Assembly: GCF_021605415.1 (NCBI RefSeq)
Contig: NZ_WKEQ01000013.1
Coordinates: forward strand, 62,001-126,000
DNA: 64,000 nucleotides
Source: Pseudomonas syringae
GTDB lineage: Bacteria > Pseudomonadota > Gammaproteobacteria > Pseudomonadales > Pseudomonadaceae
Direction of reading: 5' to 3'
In this document: positions 10,111 through 19,229 of the stretch, piece after piece
Layout of the letters: each line of letters opens with the position of its first letter
Numbering within the stretch: position 1 is the stretch's first letter
Notes under the pieces: generated by a model
Database searches by the model: none
Told to the model about the DNA's origin: nothing
What the model saw: only the letters and a program-made list of their open reading frames with translations
Translations under genes and position numbers: made by a program

Positions 10111-11988
10111 ATGAAACTCTCCCGCCTCGCCCTGCCCCTTCTCCTGCTGCCAACCGCCAACACCTTCGCCGACACTTTCGAACGCGATCAGGCCCTGAAG
10201 CTGCCCGACGTATTGATCAGCGCCAACCGTCAGGTTGAAGCGCGCAACGACAGCAGCGCCGCCAACACGGTGTTCACCCGCGATGACATCGAGCGCCTGC
10301 AACCGGCGAGCGTGACTGATCTGCTGCAACGGGTACCGGGCGTGCAGGTGGCGCAGACCGGCGGGCGCGGTAGTTTGCCCGGCATTTACATTCGCGGTAC
10401 GCAATCGGCGCAGAGCCTGGTGCTGGTGGATGGCCAACGCATCGGTAACTCGACGTCCGGCGACAGCAACCTGCAACACATCAACATCGAACAAGTCGAG
10501 CGCGTGGAAGTGCTGCGCGGTTCGCGTTCGGTGATTTATGGCAGTGATGCGATTGGCGGGGTGATCCAGATTTTCACCCGACGCGGCAGCGACGCGGGTT
10601 TGCAGCCAAGGCTGCACATGGGTTTTGGCAGCAACCAGACCTGGGAACGCAGCCTCGGCCTGTCCGGCGGCGACGACAAAACCCGCTTCAACCTCGGCGC
10701 CAGCCTTGATGAAACCGCTGGCATCGACCGCACCAATGAGTCGTATCCCAGCGACAGCGATCACGACGCTTACCGCAACCAATCCATTAGTCTGAGCCTC
10801 AGCCATGCGCTGACCGATGACATCGAAATCGGCGCCAATCTGCTGGATAACCGTGGCAAAAGCGAGTTCGACAACCCGTTCGGCCGCTTCGACCCGGTCA
10901 CCTTCGATTCAGTGCAACAACAGCCCTACAGCGACTTCAACGTCAGTAGCCTCAGCAGTTACGTGGACGCGCGGGTCAATGAGCGCTGGAAAACTCGCCT
11001 GGAGCTGGGTCACAGCGAGAACCGCGAAAAGACCTTCGACAAGCTCAGTGACGAGCGCACGGTGTTCAATACCTACCGCGACTCGGTGAACTGGCAGAAC
11101 GACCTGACCCTGGATGCGAGCAACAGCCTGATACTCGGCGGCGACTGGTACGAAGACCGGGTCAACAGCAGCACCGCATTCGACGAAGACAGCCGCTGGA
11201 ACCGCGCAGCATTCATTCAGCACCGCTATCAGGCGGACAGCTTCTCCACCGAACTGGGCTTGCGCCACGACGACAACCAGCAGTTCGGCAGCCAGAACAC
11301 CTGGAGCGGCACCTTCACACTACCGCTGAATCCGGACAACGATCTGCTGCTCAGCTACAGCGAGGGCTTCCGCGCGCCGACCTTCAACGATCTGTATTAC
11401 CCGGATTTCAGCAACCCGAACCTCAAACCCGAAACCTCGAAAAGCTACGAGCTGCAATGGCGCAGTCAGTTGAGCGACAGCGCTCGGCTGGAAGCGTCGC
11501 TGTATCGCACGGATCTTGAAGACGCGATTATCTTCGGCAGCAATTCGCGTCCGCAGAACGTCGCGTCGGCGCGGATCAATGGTTTCGAAGCGGCGCTGAA
11601 GCAGGAACTGTCCGGCTGGCAAAGCAACCTTGGCGTGGCGATCATCGACCCGCGCGACCGTGACACTGGCCATACTCTGGCCCGTCGCGCGCGTCGCACC
11701 CTGAGCTGGGATCTGGATCGGCAATTCGATCAACTGGGCTTCGGCGCGAGTTGGCAAGCCGTGAGCGGCAGCTACGACGACCTCGCCAATCAACAGACAC
11801 TGGGCGGCTATGCGTTGCTCGGTTTACGCAGCAGTTGGGCGCTGAACCGCGAGATCAAGCTGGAGTTGAAGGTCGATAACCTGCTGGACAAGGGTTACAG
11901 CCGGGCGAACTACAGCTACAACGGCGACCCGTATGGCTATCGCGAAACAGGCCGGGCGTGGATGTTCGGCATCACCTGGACACCTTAA
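10111..11988 (+). CDS. btuB: TonB-dependent outer-membrane receptor, BtuB type (cobalamin)
   Basis: A 625-residue outer-membrane receptor. The ATG at 10111 starts a signal peptide (MKLSRLALPLLLLPTANTFA). A TonB-box-like LPDVLISANR follows, then the plug domain (VTDLLQRVPGVQV, YIRGTQSAQSLVLVDGQRI, VEVLRGSRSVIYGSDAIGG) and a barrel ending in an aromatic strand (GRAWMFGITWTP). The size (E. coli BtuB is 614 residues) and the convergent btuF point to vitamin B12 uptake, although other small ligands are possible. No cobalamin riboswitch is visible in the short upstream gap. No strong ribosome site precedes the ATG. Confidence 0.88.
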   Translation: MKLSRLALPLLLLPTANTFADTFERDQALKLPDVLISANRQVEARNDSSAANTVFTRDDIERLQPASVTDLLQRVPGVQVAQTGGRGSLPGIYIRGTQSAQSLVLVDGQRIGNSTSGDSNLQHINIEQVERVEVLRGSRSVIYGSDAIGGVIQIFTRRGSDAGLQPRLHMGFGSNQTWERSLGLSGGDDKTRFNLGASLDETAGIDRTNESYPSDSDHDAYRNQSISLSLSHALTDDIEIGANLLDNRGKSEFDNPFGRFDPVTFDSVQQQPYSDFNVSSLSSYVDARVNERWKTRLELGHSENREKTFDKLSDERTVFNTYRDSVNWQNDLTLDASNSLILGGDWYEDRVNSSTAFDEDSRWNRAAFIQHRYQADSFSTELGLRHDDNQQFGSQNTWSGTFTLPLNPDNDLLLSYSEGFRAPTFNDLYYPDFSNPNLKPETSKSYELQWRSQLSDSARLEASLYRTDLEDAIIFGSNSRPQNVASARINGFEAALKQELSGWQSNLGVAIIDPRDRDTGHTLARRARRTLSWDLDRQFDQLGFGASWQAVSGSYDDLANQQTLGGYALLGLRSSWALNREIKLELKVDNLLDKGYSRANYSYNGDPYGYRETGRAWMFGITWTP

Positions 11989-12026
11989 ATCCAGTTCGGG
12001 ACTTTCGGTGGCCGAACCGGCCTCTT

Positions 12027-12088
12027 CACGGGCAAGCCCGGACCCTACAGGGGTCGCGGTGAACCTGCAGGAGCCGGGCTTGCCCGCG
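12027..12088. repeat. REP-type inverted pair (GGGCTTGCCCGCG family)
   Basis: Two inverted arms, CACGGGCAAGCCCGG at 12027 onward and CCGGGCTTGCCCGCG ending at 12088, flank a short spacer between the converging btuB and btuF genes. This is the classic Pseudomonas REP doublet (REPIN) arrangement. Transcribed from either side it would form a hairpin that might shield transcript ends. Confidence 0.8.
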
Positions 12089-12106
12089 ATTGAAGCCACC
12101 TCGAAT

Positions 12107-12907
12107 TCAACGGTCGGGCGCGATCAACTGGCACAGTTTGGCCGTCGCTTCGATCATCTGCCCGCTCGGCCGCTCCAGGCCTTTGTCGGTGACCATCAAC
12201 AATTGTCCCTGCTTTACCGCCGCCACTTGCGGCCAGGTTTTCCAGGCATCCAGCTGCGCTTGGTCACTGGCCAGAATCACTTCGGGATCGCGCTGCAACA
12301 CCGCTTCGACACTCACTTGCGGCGCCGGCAAAGTCAGCTCGGCAAACACATTGCGCGCACCGCACACCTCAAGCGCATCGCTGATAATTTGCCCGCCGCC
12401 GACGGTGTACAGCGGCTTGTCCCAGACCTGATAGAACACCCGTAACGGTGCCTCCCGGTGATAGCGTCGGCGTAAGTCGCCGAGCTTCTGGCGCAGATCG
12501 CTCGCCAGATTCACGCCCCGCTCGGGTCGCCCAAGCTGTGCCGCAATGGCTTCGATCTGAGCGCTGAGTTGTTCGAGGCTATGGGGCTCGGCGACGTAGG
12601 TGGGAATGTTCAGGCGCTGAAGCTGATCGCGTTGCGCCGGGCCGACGCTACCGGGCCAGAGCAGCAGCAAGTCAGGTTTGAGGCTGAGCAGGCGCTCCAT
12701 GTCCAACTGGCCGTAGCGACCAACAGATGGCACGTTTTGAATGGCGGCCGGGCGCTCTCCGGCATCGAGCACGCCGACCAACAAGTCCGCTGAATCCAGC
12801 TCGACGACAATTTCAGAGAGCGATGGCGCCAGGCTGACCACGCGCAGGTCCGCCAACACCGCACCACTGGCGGCCAGCAGCAGAACCGCCAGCCAGAAGC
12901 GACGCAT
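12107..12907 (-). CDS. btuF: Cobalamin ABC transporter substrate-binding protein
   Basis: A 266-residue periplasmic binding protein. After a signal peptide (FWLAVLLLAASGAVLA) it carries the BtuF/FhuD-type fold: RVVSLAPSLSEIVVEL, VGRYGQLDMERLLSLKPDLLLLW, the central helix, and VSVEAVLQRDPEVILA. It should pass vitamin B12 from BtuB to a BtuCD permease that is not in the window. The ATG at 12905-12907 overlaps the upstream stop by one base (TGATG). Related siderophore or heme binders share the fold, but the converging btuB-type gene supports cobalamin. Confidence 0.9.
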   Translation of the reverse strand: MRRFWLAVLLLAASGAVLADLRVVSLAPSLSEIVVELDSADLLVGVLDAGERPAAIQNVPSVGRYGQLDMERLLSLKPDLLLLWPGSVGPAQRDQLQRLNIPTYVAEPHSLEQLSAQIEAIAAQLGRPERGVNLASDLRQKLGDLRRRYHREAPLRVFYQVWDKPLYTVGGGQIISDALEVCGARNVFAELTLPAPQVSVEAVLQRDPEVILASDQAQLDAWKTWPQVAAVKQGQLLMVTDKGLERPSGQMIEATAKLCQLIAPDR

Positions 12908-13326
12908 CAACCGAGTTGACGCGGGATGCGATAAAGGTAGAACAGCACGGCGGTGGACAGCGCCAGCAACATCAATGGCACGGCTTCAAGGCCGACGAAC
13001 ACCGCCAGCGCACCGATCCAGGCCGGCAACGCCGCTGCAAGAAAAGACGCGCGACGTTGTGCTGCAAGGGCAATCCAGGCAGCGGGTTCTTCAGGCGTAT
13101 CGAGGGATTTCTGCGTGGCAATCAGCGCATGTTTGTAGCGGCCGAAAAACTTCAGGCTGACAAACATCGAGGCCACGCCGGCGATGAACATCGGCATCGC
13201 CAACACCGGCAGGATCGCCTCGCTCTGGCCGAACACACCGTTGATGACGAACAGCGGCACCAGCGCCAGCGCCAGGTATTGCCACCAGGCGACTGACAAT
13301 CGACGGCGCACCTGACCTCGTGTCAC
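12907..13326 (-). CDS. Small four-helix membrane protein of unknown function (between ribA and btuF)
   Basis: A 139-residue protein with about four hydrophobic segments: [57 protein letters not shown] and [18 protein letters not shown] recognise no family with a known role. The GTG start overlaps the ribA stop as GTGA, and its stop overlaps the btuF start, so it is tightly coupled to both. P. aeruginosa has a hypothetical gene in the equivalent place. A part in cofactor transport is suggested only by the neighbours. Confidence 0.8.
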   Translation of the reverse strand: MTRGQVRRRLSVAWWQYLALALVPLFVINGVFGQSEAILPVLAMPMFIAGVASMFVSLKFFGRYKHALIATQKSLDTPEEPAAWIALAAQRRASFLAAALPAWIGALAVFVGLEAVPLMLLALSTAVLFYLYRIPRQLG

Positions 13327-13940
13327 GCCCGGTCTGCCTCGCCCTGATGTTCATTGCCCATCATGTGGTCGAGCTTGCTGGCCTTTGTCGCCAGGTAGAG
13401 TTTGTTGTGCGGATTGTGGCCGGTGTGCAGCGGTACGCGCTCGGCGACGACGATGCCCATGTCGGTCAACGCCTTGACCTTGCGCGGGTTGTTGGTCATC
13501 AAGCGCAGGGATTTGACGCCCAGATGCTCGAGCATCGGCAGGCACATCGCGTAGTCACGCTGGTCAGCGGCGAAGCCCAGACGCTCGTTGGCTTCAACAG
13601 TGTCGGCGCCACCGTCCTGCAATTCATAGGCGCGGATCTTGTTGAGCAGACCGATGCCACGACCTTCCTGACGCAAGTACAGCAACACGCCACGCCCTTC
13701 ACGGGCAATGGCCTGCAGAGCGGCTTCGAGTTGCGAGCCGCAGTCGCAGCGCTGGCTGAACAAGGCATCGCCGGTCAAACATTCGGAATGCAAGCGACCG
13801 AGCACCGGGGCGCCGTCGGCAATTTCACCGAGACTCAGCACAACGTGCTCGCGGCCGGTGGCCTCATCGAGAAAGCCGTGCATGATGAATTGCGCAAAAG
13901 GCGTTGGCAGCTTGGAAGCGGCGACAAAAACGACAGGCAC
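13323..13940 (-). CDS. ribA: GTP cyclohydrolase II
   Basis: A 205-residue enzyme that opens GTP to the pyrimidine that starts riboflavin synthesis. The zinc site is intact: [20 protein letters not shown] gives Cys54, Cys65 and Cys67, the same numbers as E. coli RibA. The [17 protein letters not shown] and [10 protein letters not shown] motifs are also present. The start is the GTG at 13938-13940, seven bases after AGGAG; an upstream in-frame ATG at 14063 would add 41 residues unlike the family. This is probably the working GTP cyclohydrolase II, because the matching domain of the nearby RibBA lacks these cysteines. Confidence 0.97.
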   Translation of the reverse strand: MPVVFVAASKLPTPFAQFIMHGFLDEATGREHVVLSLGEIADGAPVLGRLHSECLTGDALFSQRCDCGSQLEAALQAIAREGRGVLLYLRQEGRGIGLLNKIRAYELQDGGADTVEANERLGFAADQRDYAMCLPMLEHLGVKSLRLMTNNPRKVKALTDMGIVVAERVPLHTGHNPHNKLYLATKASKLDHMMGNEHQGEADRA

Positions 13941-14080
13941 CGGTGTGCTCCTGATCTGAAAAGTCTGAAGATTCGCTGGGCGGCATTGTAACAGCAGGTT
14001 CGGAGAGACGCTTAGGCTGAATTGTCGGGCATAACGATCAAGAAGTTTGATGAGACACCCCACTCCTACACGTATGGCGT

Positions 14081-14815
14081 TTAGAACGGATAGGGTTGAT
14101 TCCAGCGCTGGAAGATCGGCTTCAGCTCGCCGCTTTTGACTAGAAGCTCCATGCGCTGGTCATACACGGCCATCAACGCCCGGCCATTGGCGGTGTCGGC
14201 AAAACCGAGGAACAGCGGCAACTCCGCAAGATGCGAGTAGCGGAACTGCGACGGATCGGCTGCCGTCTTCACCACCGATTCGATTTCGGTCAAGGCATCG
14301 ATGTAGAAATCCGCCCGCCCCTGCTTGAGCATCAGCAAGATACCGTTACGCCTTTCGATCTGGTTAAAACGTTTAACGTTGGGCAGGTACTTTTCATAGC
14401 GATAGCCGCGCACCCAGGCGAGGCGATAGCTGCCAAGCGTGGCTTGGGTCGCTGGCGGATTGCTTGCCAGGCCTAGCGCATAAATGTGGTCGGTATCGAA
14501 ATGCCAGCGCGGATAAAGCACCTTGTCAGCCTCATCGCGGTAGGAGCCGACCATCGCGTCGGCTTCCTGCAATTGCACCAGACCGATGGAGCGGGTGTAA
14601 GGCACGGTGCGGATGTCGAGCTTCACGCCCGCCGGTTCAAAGACTTTGCGCAACACGTCCCAACCCAGGCCATGGCCATCGGCGGCGGTGTAGTCTTCCC
14701 AGTCTTCGCTGGCCAGATGAATGACCGATGGCGCGGCGTCCTGCGCCCAAGCCACCGAACCGGTCACCGCACCCATCAGGGCAAAAACCGTCATTGCCAA
14801 CCAGCGTCGAGCCAT
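14081..14815 (-). CDS. Periplasmic amino-acid-type solute-binding protein (SBP family 3)
   Basis: A 244-residue secreted protein; the signal peptide is [24 protein letters not shown]. The ATG at 14813-14815 follows GAGGAA with a short spacer. The body ([23 protein letters not shown], then [18 protein letters not shown]) fits the bacterial extracellular solute-binding family 3 fold. No ABC permease lies nearby, so it may be an orphan binder; polar-amino-acid binding is the default guess and the ligand is unknown. It sits 35 bp downstream of pgpA and 140 bp upstream of ribA. Confidence 0.8.
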   Translation of the reverse strand: MARRWLAMTVFALMGAVTGSVAWAQDAAPSVIHLASEDWEDYTAADGHGLGWDVLRKVFEPAGVKLDIRTVPYTRSIGLVQLQEADAMVGSYRDEADKVLYPRWHFDTDHIYALGLASNPPATQATLGSYRLAWVRGYRYEKYLPNVKRFNQIERRNGILLMLKQGRADFYIDALTEIESVVKTAADPSQFRYSHLAELPLFLGFADTANGRALMAVYDQRMELLVKSGELKPIFQRWNQPYPF

Positions 14816-14850
14816 CCCTGGTTCCTCGTATCCCTGCGGGCGCCTTCGGA

Positions 14851-15354
14851 TCAAGCGAACATCCACACCAGCCCTTGCATCGCCAGCCAGGCAAAAACGC
14901 CGGCCAGCACGTCGTCGAGCATGATGCCGACGCCGCCGTGTACATGCCGGTCGATCCAGTGGATGGGCCACGGCTTGAGAATATCGAAGAAGCGAAACAC
15001 CAGAAAACCCGCCAGCAGCCAATACCAGCCTTCCGGCACCAGCCACAACGTGATCCACATCCCGACCATCTCGTCCCAGACGATGCCTTCGTGGTCATGC
15101 ACGCGCAAATCGTCGGCCACTTTGCCGCACAGCCAGAAGCCGAACAGCATGGTGATGCCGAGCATCAGCCAGTAGCCCCAGTCGGGCAGCATCTGCCACA
15201 GTGGGATAAAGGGTAGCGCAACCAGCGAGCCCCAGGTGCCCGGCGCTTTTGGCAACGTGCCCGAGCCGAAACCAAAGGCGAGGAAATGCCACGGATTGCG
15301 CCACACCGATGGCGGAACGAACTCGGCCGGAACCTGGTTGGGATGATCTGTCAC
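14851..15354 (-). CDS. pgpA: Phosphatidylglycerophosphatase A
   Basis: A 167-residue inner-membrane enzyme that dephosphorylates phosphatidylglycerol phosphate. Diagnostic stretches are FGFGSGTLPKAPGTWGSL near residue 27, the acidic HEGIVWDEMVGMW near residue 91, and the terminal VGIMLDDVLAGVFAWLAMQ, between hydrophobic segments. It starts with GTG at 15352-15354, overlapping the thiL stop by four bases (GTGA). The thiL-pgpA pairing is common in proteobacteria. Confidence 0.96.
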   Translation of the reverse strand: MTDHPNQVPAEFVPPSVWRNPWHFLAFGFGSGTLPKAPGTWGSLVALPFIPLWQMLPDWGYWLMLGITMLFGFWLCGKVADDLRVHDHEGIVWDEMVGMWITLWLVPEGWYWLLAGFLVFRFFDILKPWPIHWIDRHVHGGVGIMLDDVLAGVFAWLAMQGLVWMFA

Positions 15355-16316
15355 GGTGTCTCCCGAAAATGTTGATAGCCGCGTGTTTGCGGGGTGATGT
15401 CGTGTCCGTCGCGATCCAGCAGCACCACGCCCTGCCCTCCGGCCACACGTCCGATCACGTGGATCGGCCAGCCGTCGGCGAGCAGCGCGGGCAACTTGGT
15501 GGGTGGCAGCGTGAACGCCAGCACGTAATCGTCACCGCCACTCAACGCCGCACGCTCGGCGCCAGGTTGACCGAGAAACGCCACCAATGCGTTCGACAGC
15601 GGTACGCGCTCGCGTTCAACTTCAAGTCGAACCTTCGACGCGAATGCGATGTGGCCGCAATCGGCCAGCAGGCCGTCGGAAATATCCAGCGCTGAAGTGG
15701 CTTTGCCGCGCAATGCCTGACCCAGCGCGAGTTGCGGTTGCGGCGACCAATAATGAGCGAGCAAGGGTTCGGCAACCTCGGCCGGCGCCTCGCGTTGCCG
15801 CAAAACCAGCGGCAAGGCACCGGCGGCATTGCCCAACTCACCGCCCACGCACAGCAAATCCCCCGGTTGCGCGCCGCTGCGGGTCAACGCTTGCCCGGCC
15901 GGAACGCGACCGAACACGGTCACTGTCAGGCTGAGCGGCCCGCGCGTGGTATCGCCGCCGACCAGCGCCACGCCGCAGTTCTGCGCCATGTGGTTCAAAC
16001 CACGGGCATAGGCTTGCAGCCAATCGGCGGTCACCGTCGGCAAGGTCAGGGCAAGGGTAAAGGCGACGGGCGTGGCGCCCATGGCGGCCAGGTCGCTGAC
16101 CGCCACGGCCAGCGAGCGCTGACCGAGCAGAAACGGATCGCAGGGATCGGCGAAATGCACGCCGGCCACCAGCGTATCGGTGGAAACGGCCAACTGCTCC
16201 CCGAAAGGAACCGCCAGCAAGGCGCAGTCATCGCCGATTCCGAGGGCAACGCCGTCGCCGCCCTGCGCACAGGGCGCGGCGGCGAAGAAATTGCGGATCA
16301 GCTCAAACTCGCCCAT
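15351..16316 (-). CDS. thiL: Thiamine-monophosphate kinase
   Basis: A 321-residue ATP-dependent kinase that turns thiamine monophosphate into the diphosphate cofactor. The N-terminal EFELIRNFFA, the metal-binding GIGDDCALL near residue 26, SVSTDTLVAGVHF-type text (here AVSTDTLVAGVHF), ALDISDGLLADCGHI and SGGDDYVLAF are standard. It follows nusB by 27 bp in the rib-nusB-thiL-pgpA order typical of gammaproteobacteria. Confidence 0.97.
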   Translation of the reverse strand: MGEFELIRNFFAAAPCAQGGDGVALGIGDDCALLAVPFGEQLAVSTDTLVAGVHFADPCDPFLLGQRSLAVAVSDLAAMGATPVAFTLALTLPTVTADWLQAYARGLNHMAQNCGVALVGGDTTRGPLSLTVTVFGRVPAGQALTRSGAQPGDLLCVGGELGNAAGALPLVLRQREAPAEVAEPLLAHYWSPQPQLALGQALRGKATSALDISDGLLADCGHIAFASKVRLEVERERVPLSNALVAFLGQPGAERAALSGGDDYVLAFTLPPTKLPALLADGWPIHVIGRVAGGQGVVLLDRDGHDITPQTRGYQHFRETP

Positions 16317-16343
16317 GGCCGGGTCAAAGTATTCAAGCGCAAA

Positions 16344-16844
16344 TCAGCGCTTGAACGCCTTCACTTCGGCTTCACGCAGGCGCGGGGCCAGCTTGTCGAG
16401 CACGCCGTTGACGAACTTGTGGCCGTCGGTCGAACCGAACACCTTGGCCAATTCGATACCTTCGTTGATCACAACGCGGTACGGCACGTCGACGCGCTTG
16501 AGCAGTTCCCAGGTGGACAAGCGCAGAACCGCCAGCTCAACCGGATCCAGTTCTTCGATGGTCAAGTCCAGGCAAGGCGTGAGCGCGGTGTCGATTTCGG
16601 TCTTGAACTGCGGAACCCCGTGCAGGATTTCGCGGAAGTAGGCGCCGTCGACATCGGTGAAATCGTTATCGACCCGGAACTGCGCTTCGATTTCGTTCAG
16701 CGAAGCCTTGGCCATGTGCCATTGATACAGGGCCTGAGTCGCGAGCTGACGGGCTTCGCGGCGCTTGACGCTCTTCGATGGCTTGCCAGCGTCCGCAGGT
16801 TTCGGATCGCGCGGGTTGAAACGATCGCTTTCGTCGCTAATCAC
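16344..16844 (-). CDS. nusB: Transcription antitermination factor NusB
   Basis: A 166-residue all-helical protein. The core [38 protein letters not shown] and [11 protein letters not shown] is typical. With NusE/S10 it binds boxA RNA and supports antitermination in rRNA operons. The first 20 or so residues ([20 protein letters not shown]) are a charged extension seen in pseudomonads. It starts with GTG at 16842-16844, overlapping the ribH stop (GTGA). Confidence 0.97.
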   Translation of the reverse strand: MISDESDRFNPRDPKPADAGKPSKSVKRREARQLATQALYQWHMAKASLNEIEAQFRVDNDFTDVDGAYFREILHGVPQFKTEIDTALTPCLDLTIEELDPVELAVLRLSTWELLKRVDVPYRVVINEGIELAKVFGSTDGHKFVNGVLDKLAPRLREAEVKAFKR

Positions 16845-17317
16845 TTGGCCTCCAACTGCGCCAGCAGGCTGACCATTTCCAGAGCGGACAGGGCAGCTTC
16901 GGCACCTTTGTTACCGGCCTTGGTGCCGGAACGTTCGATGGCTTGCTCGATGGAATCAACGGTCAGGACGCCGAAAGCGACTGGCACGCCGAACTCCATG
17001 GACACTTGGGCCAGGCCCTTGGTGCATTCGCCCGCGACGTATTCGAAATGCGGAGTACCGCCACGAATGACCGCGCCCAGAGCGATGATGGCCGCGAATT
17101 CGCCTTTCTGGGCGACTTTCTGGGCAACCAGCGGGATTTCGAAGGCGCCAGGTGCGCGGATGATGGTGATGTCGTTTTCGCTCACGCCGTGGCGAACCAG
17201 GGCATCCACTGCACCGCCAACCAGGCTTTCAACCACGAAGCTGTTGAAACGGCCCACTACCAAAGCGTAGCGGCCTTTAGGGGCGATGAAGGTACCTTCG
17301 ATGGTCTTCAGGGTCAT
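16841..17317 (-). CDS. ribH: 6,7-dimethyl-8-ribityllumazine synthase
   Basis: A 158-residue subunit of lumazine synthase, which joins the RibD-derived pyrimidine with dihydroxybutanone phosphate in the penultimate step of riboflavin synthesis. Motifs include [51 protein letters not shown] with the catalytic histidine, and [17 protein letters not shown]. The symbol ribE is also used. A 9-bp hairpin lies 22 bp upstream of the start. Confidence 0.97.
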   Translation of the reverse strand: MTLKTIEGTFIAPKGRYALVVGRFNSFVVESLVGGAVDALVRHGVSENDITIIRAPGAFEIPLVAQKVAQKGEFAAIIALGAVIRGGTPHFEYVAGECTKGLAQVSMEFGVPVAFGVLTVDSIEQAIERSGTKAGNKGAEAALSALEMVSLLAQLEAK

Positions 17318-17339
17318 TCGTCAGATCTCTTAAAGAGCC

Positions 17340-17362
17340 GGGACGCGTCTTTTACGCGTCCC
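17340..17362 (-). promoter_or_regulatory. Perfect 9-bp hairpin in the ribBA-ribH spacer
   Basis: On the minus strand GGGACGCGT, five bases (AAAAG), then ACGCGTCCC form a perfect stem between the ribBA stop and the ribH start. No run of T follows, so it is not a standard terminator. It could be a processing site, an mRNA stability element or a partial attenuator inside the rib operon. Confidence 0.55.
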
Positions 17363-17408
17363 TCAGTGATTTATTTGCCGCGAATTCAGTTCCGGAAATA
17401 CCCGGGCA

Positions 17409-18500
17409 TTATTCGGAGGGCACGTATTCTACAACTTCCAGATCGAAACCGGATATGGCGTTGAACTTCATCGGCGCCGACATAAGGCGCATTTTGCGCA
17501 CGCCCAAGTCACGCAGGATCTGCGAACCGGCACCGACGATGCTGTAAGTGGTCGGTTTTTTCACCACGGCCTGATCGGCGGTTTCGCGGATGTGCGCCAG
17601 CAGCACGTCGCCATCGAGCGGGTGACCGAGCAACAGCACTACGCCGCTGCCCGCCTCGGCAACCGCCGCCATGGCGGCGCGCAGACTCCAGCGGCCCGGC
17701 TGCTTGACCATCAACAGGTCGCGCAGCGGATCCATGTTGTGCACGCGAACAAGGGTCGGTTCGTCGGCGCAGACATTGCCCAGCGTCAGGGCCATGTGCA
17801 CGTCGCCTTCCACCGAATCACGATAGGTCACCAGGTTGAATTGGCCCAGTTCGCTGTCCAGTGGCTGCTCGGCAATCCGCTGAACGGTACGTTCGTGGAT
17901 CATCCGGTAATGAATCAGGTCGGCGATGGTACCGATCTTGATGTCGTGTTCGGCGGCGAAAGTTTCCAGTTCCGCGCGACGGGACATGGTGCCGTCGTCA
18001 TTCATCACTTCGCAGATCACGCCGCTCGGCTCGAAACCGGCCATGCGCGCCAGGTCGCACGCGGCTTCGGTGTGGCCGGCCCGTGCGAGGGTGCCGCCGG
18101 CCTGAGCCATCAGCGGGAAGATGTGGCCGGGGCTGACGATGTCTTCAGCCTTGGCGTCCTTGGCGGCAGCGGCCTGCACGGTGCGGGCGCGGTCGGCGGC
18201 GGAGATACCGGTGGTCACGCCTTCGGCGGCTTCGATCGACACCGTGAATTTGGTGCCGAAACCGGAACCGTTGCGCGGCGCCATCAGCGGCAGCTTCAAC
18301 AGTTCGCAGCGTTCGCGGCTCATCGGCATGCAGATCAGGCCACGGGCGTGCTTGGCCATGAAGTTGATGTGCTCGGGCTGGCAGCATTCGGCGGCCATGA
18401 TCAGGTCGCCTTCGTTCTCGCGGTCTTCGTCATCCATGAGGATGACCATCTTGCCTTGGCGGATGTCTTCAACCAGTTCTTCGATGCTATTGAGCGCCAC
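17409..18500 (-). CDS. ribBA: 3,4-dihydroxy-2-butanone 4-phosphate synthase with a degenerate GTP cyclohydrolase II-like C-terminal domain
   Basis: A 363-residue two-domain protein. The N-terminal synthase domain is complete: [17 protein letters not shown] near residue 23, [12 protein letters not shown], and [14 protein letters not shown]. From about residue 205 the sequence aligns with GTP cyclohydrolase II, but the cysteine triad is gone; the position reads [20 protein letters not shown]. The second half is therefore unlikely to open GTP, and a separate intact ribA lies at 13323. It starts with GTG (18498-18500) after a G-rich Shine-Dalgarno. It lies between ribC and ribH in the operon. Confidence 0.95.
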   Translation of the reverse strand: MALNSIEELVEDIRQGKMVILMDDEDRENEGDLIMAAECCQPEHINFMAKHARGLICMPMSRERCELLKLPLMAPRNGSGFGTKFTVSIEAAEGVTTGISAADRARTVQAAAAKDAKAEDIVSPGHIFPLMAQAGGTLARAGHTEAACDLARMAGFEPSGVICEVMNDDGTMSRRAELETFAAEHDIKIGTIADLIHYRMIHERTVQRIAEQPLDSELGQFNLVTYRDSVEGDVHMALTLGNVCADEPTLVRVHNMDPLRDLLMVKQPGRWSLRAAMAAVAEAGSGVVLLLGHPLDGDVLLAHIRETADQAVVKKPTTYSIVGAGSQILRDLGVRKMRLMSAPMKFNAISGFDLEVVEYVPSE

Positions 18501-18516
18501 AAGGCACCCCCTTCAG

Positions 18517-19182
18517 TCAGGATTTGAGGTAGCCGTTGGCGGCCAGAAAACTTTCGGTGATGGTGCCGCCAGCGACGGACTCTGCCGCCTTGTCACCCAT
18601 CAGCAGGCGCTCCAGATAACGCGCCAGCAGATCAACTTCCAGATTGACCCGGCGACCTGGCTTGTACGACGCCATGATGGTTTCGCTCAGGGTGTGCGGA
18701 ATGATCGTCAACATGAATTCGGCGCCATCCACCGCGTTCACGGTCAGGCTGGTGCCGTCGACCGTGATCGAGCCTTTATGGGCGATGTACTTGGCGAGGT
18801 CTTTCGGCGCGCGGATACGAAATTCCACGGCGCGGGCGTTATCGGAGCGGGAAACGATTTCGCCGACGCCGTCGACATGGCCGCTGACCAAGTGGCCGCC
18901 GAGGCGAGTAGTCGGTGTCAGGGCTTTTTCCAGGTTGACCGGGCTGCCACTTTTCAGGTCGTTCATGGCGGTGCAGTCGAGGGTTTCGCGGCTGACGTCG
19001 GCGGCGAAGCCGTTACCCGGCAGCTCAACGGCGGTCAGGCAGACGCCATTGACCGCGATGCTGTCGCCGAGTTTAACGTCGCTGAGGTCGAGCTTGCCGG
19101 TTTCGACATAAACCCGCACATCGCCGCCCTTTGGGGTCAGTGCGCGGATGCTGCCGATGGATTCGATGATGCCGGTAAACAT
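18517..19182 (-). CDS. ribC: Riboflavin synthase, alpha subunit
   Basis: A 221-residue enzyme that dismutates two lumazine molecules into riboflavin. It opens with the classic [12 protein letters not shown] and shows the two tandem barrel repeats: [16 protein letters not shown] then [13 protein letters not shown], and [16 protein letters not shown] in the second half. The ATG is preceded by AAGGAG with a five-base spacer. Also called ribE in some Pseudomonas annotations. Confidence 0.97.
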   Translation of the reverse strand: MFTGIIESIGSIRALTPKGGDVRVYVETGKLDLSDVKLGDSIAVNGVCLTAVELPGNGFAADVSRETLDCTAMNDLKSGSPVNLEKALTPTTRLGGHLVSGHVDGVGEIVSRSDNARAVEFRIRAPKDLAKYIAHKGSITVDGTSLTVNAVDGAEFMLTIIPHTLSETIMASYKPGRRVNLEVDLLARYLERLLMGDKAAESVAGGTITESFLAANGYLKS

Positions 19183-19229
19183 GGGGTTCTCCTTGAGAAC
19201 AGGGCCAAGGCTGGCGCGATGGCCGGGAA

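Noticed and set aside
13941..14063. A longer RibA starting at 14063
   Set aside because: The GTG at 13940 has a good ribosome site and gives E. coli numbering of the zinc cysteines; the extra 41 residues are not family-like.
15732..17270. A 512-codon plus-strand open frame
   Set aside because: It lies opposite thiL, nusB and ribH, which are clear genes in an operon.
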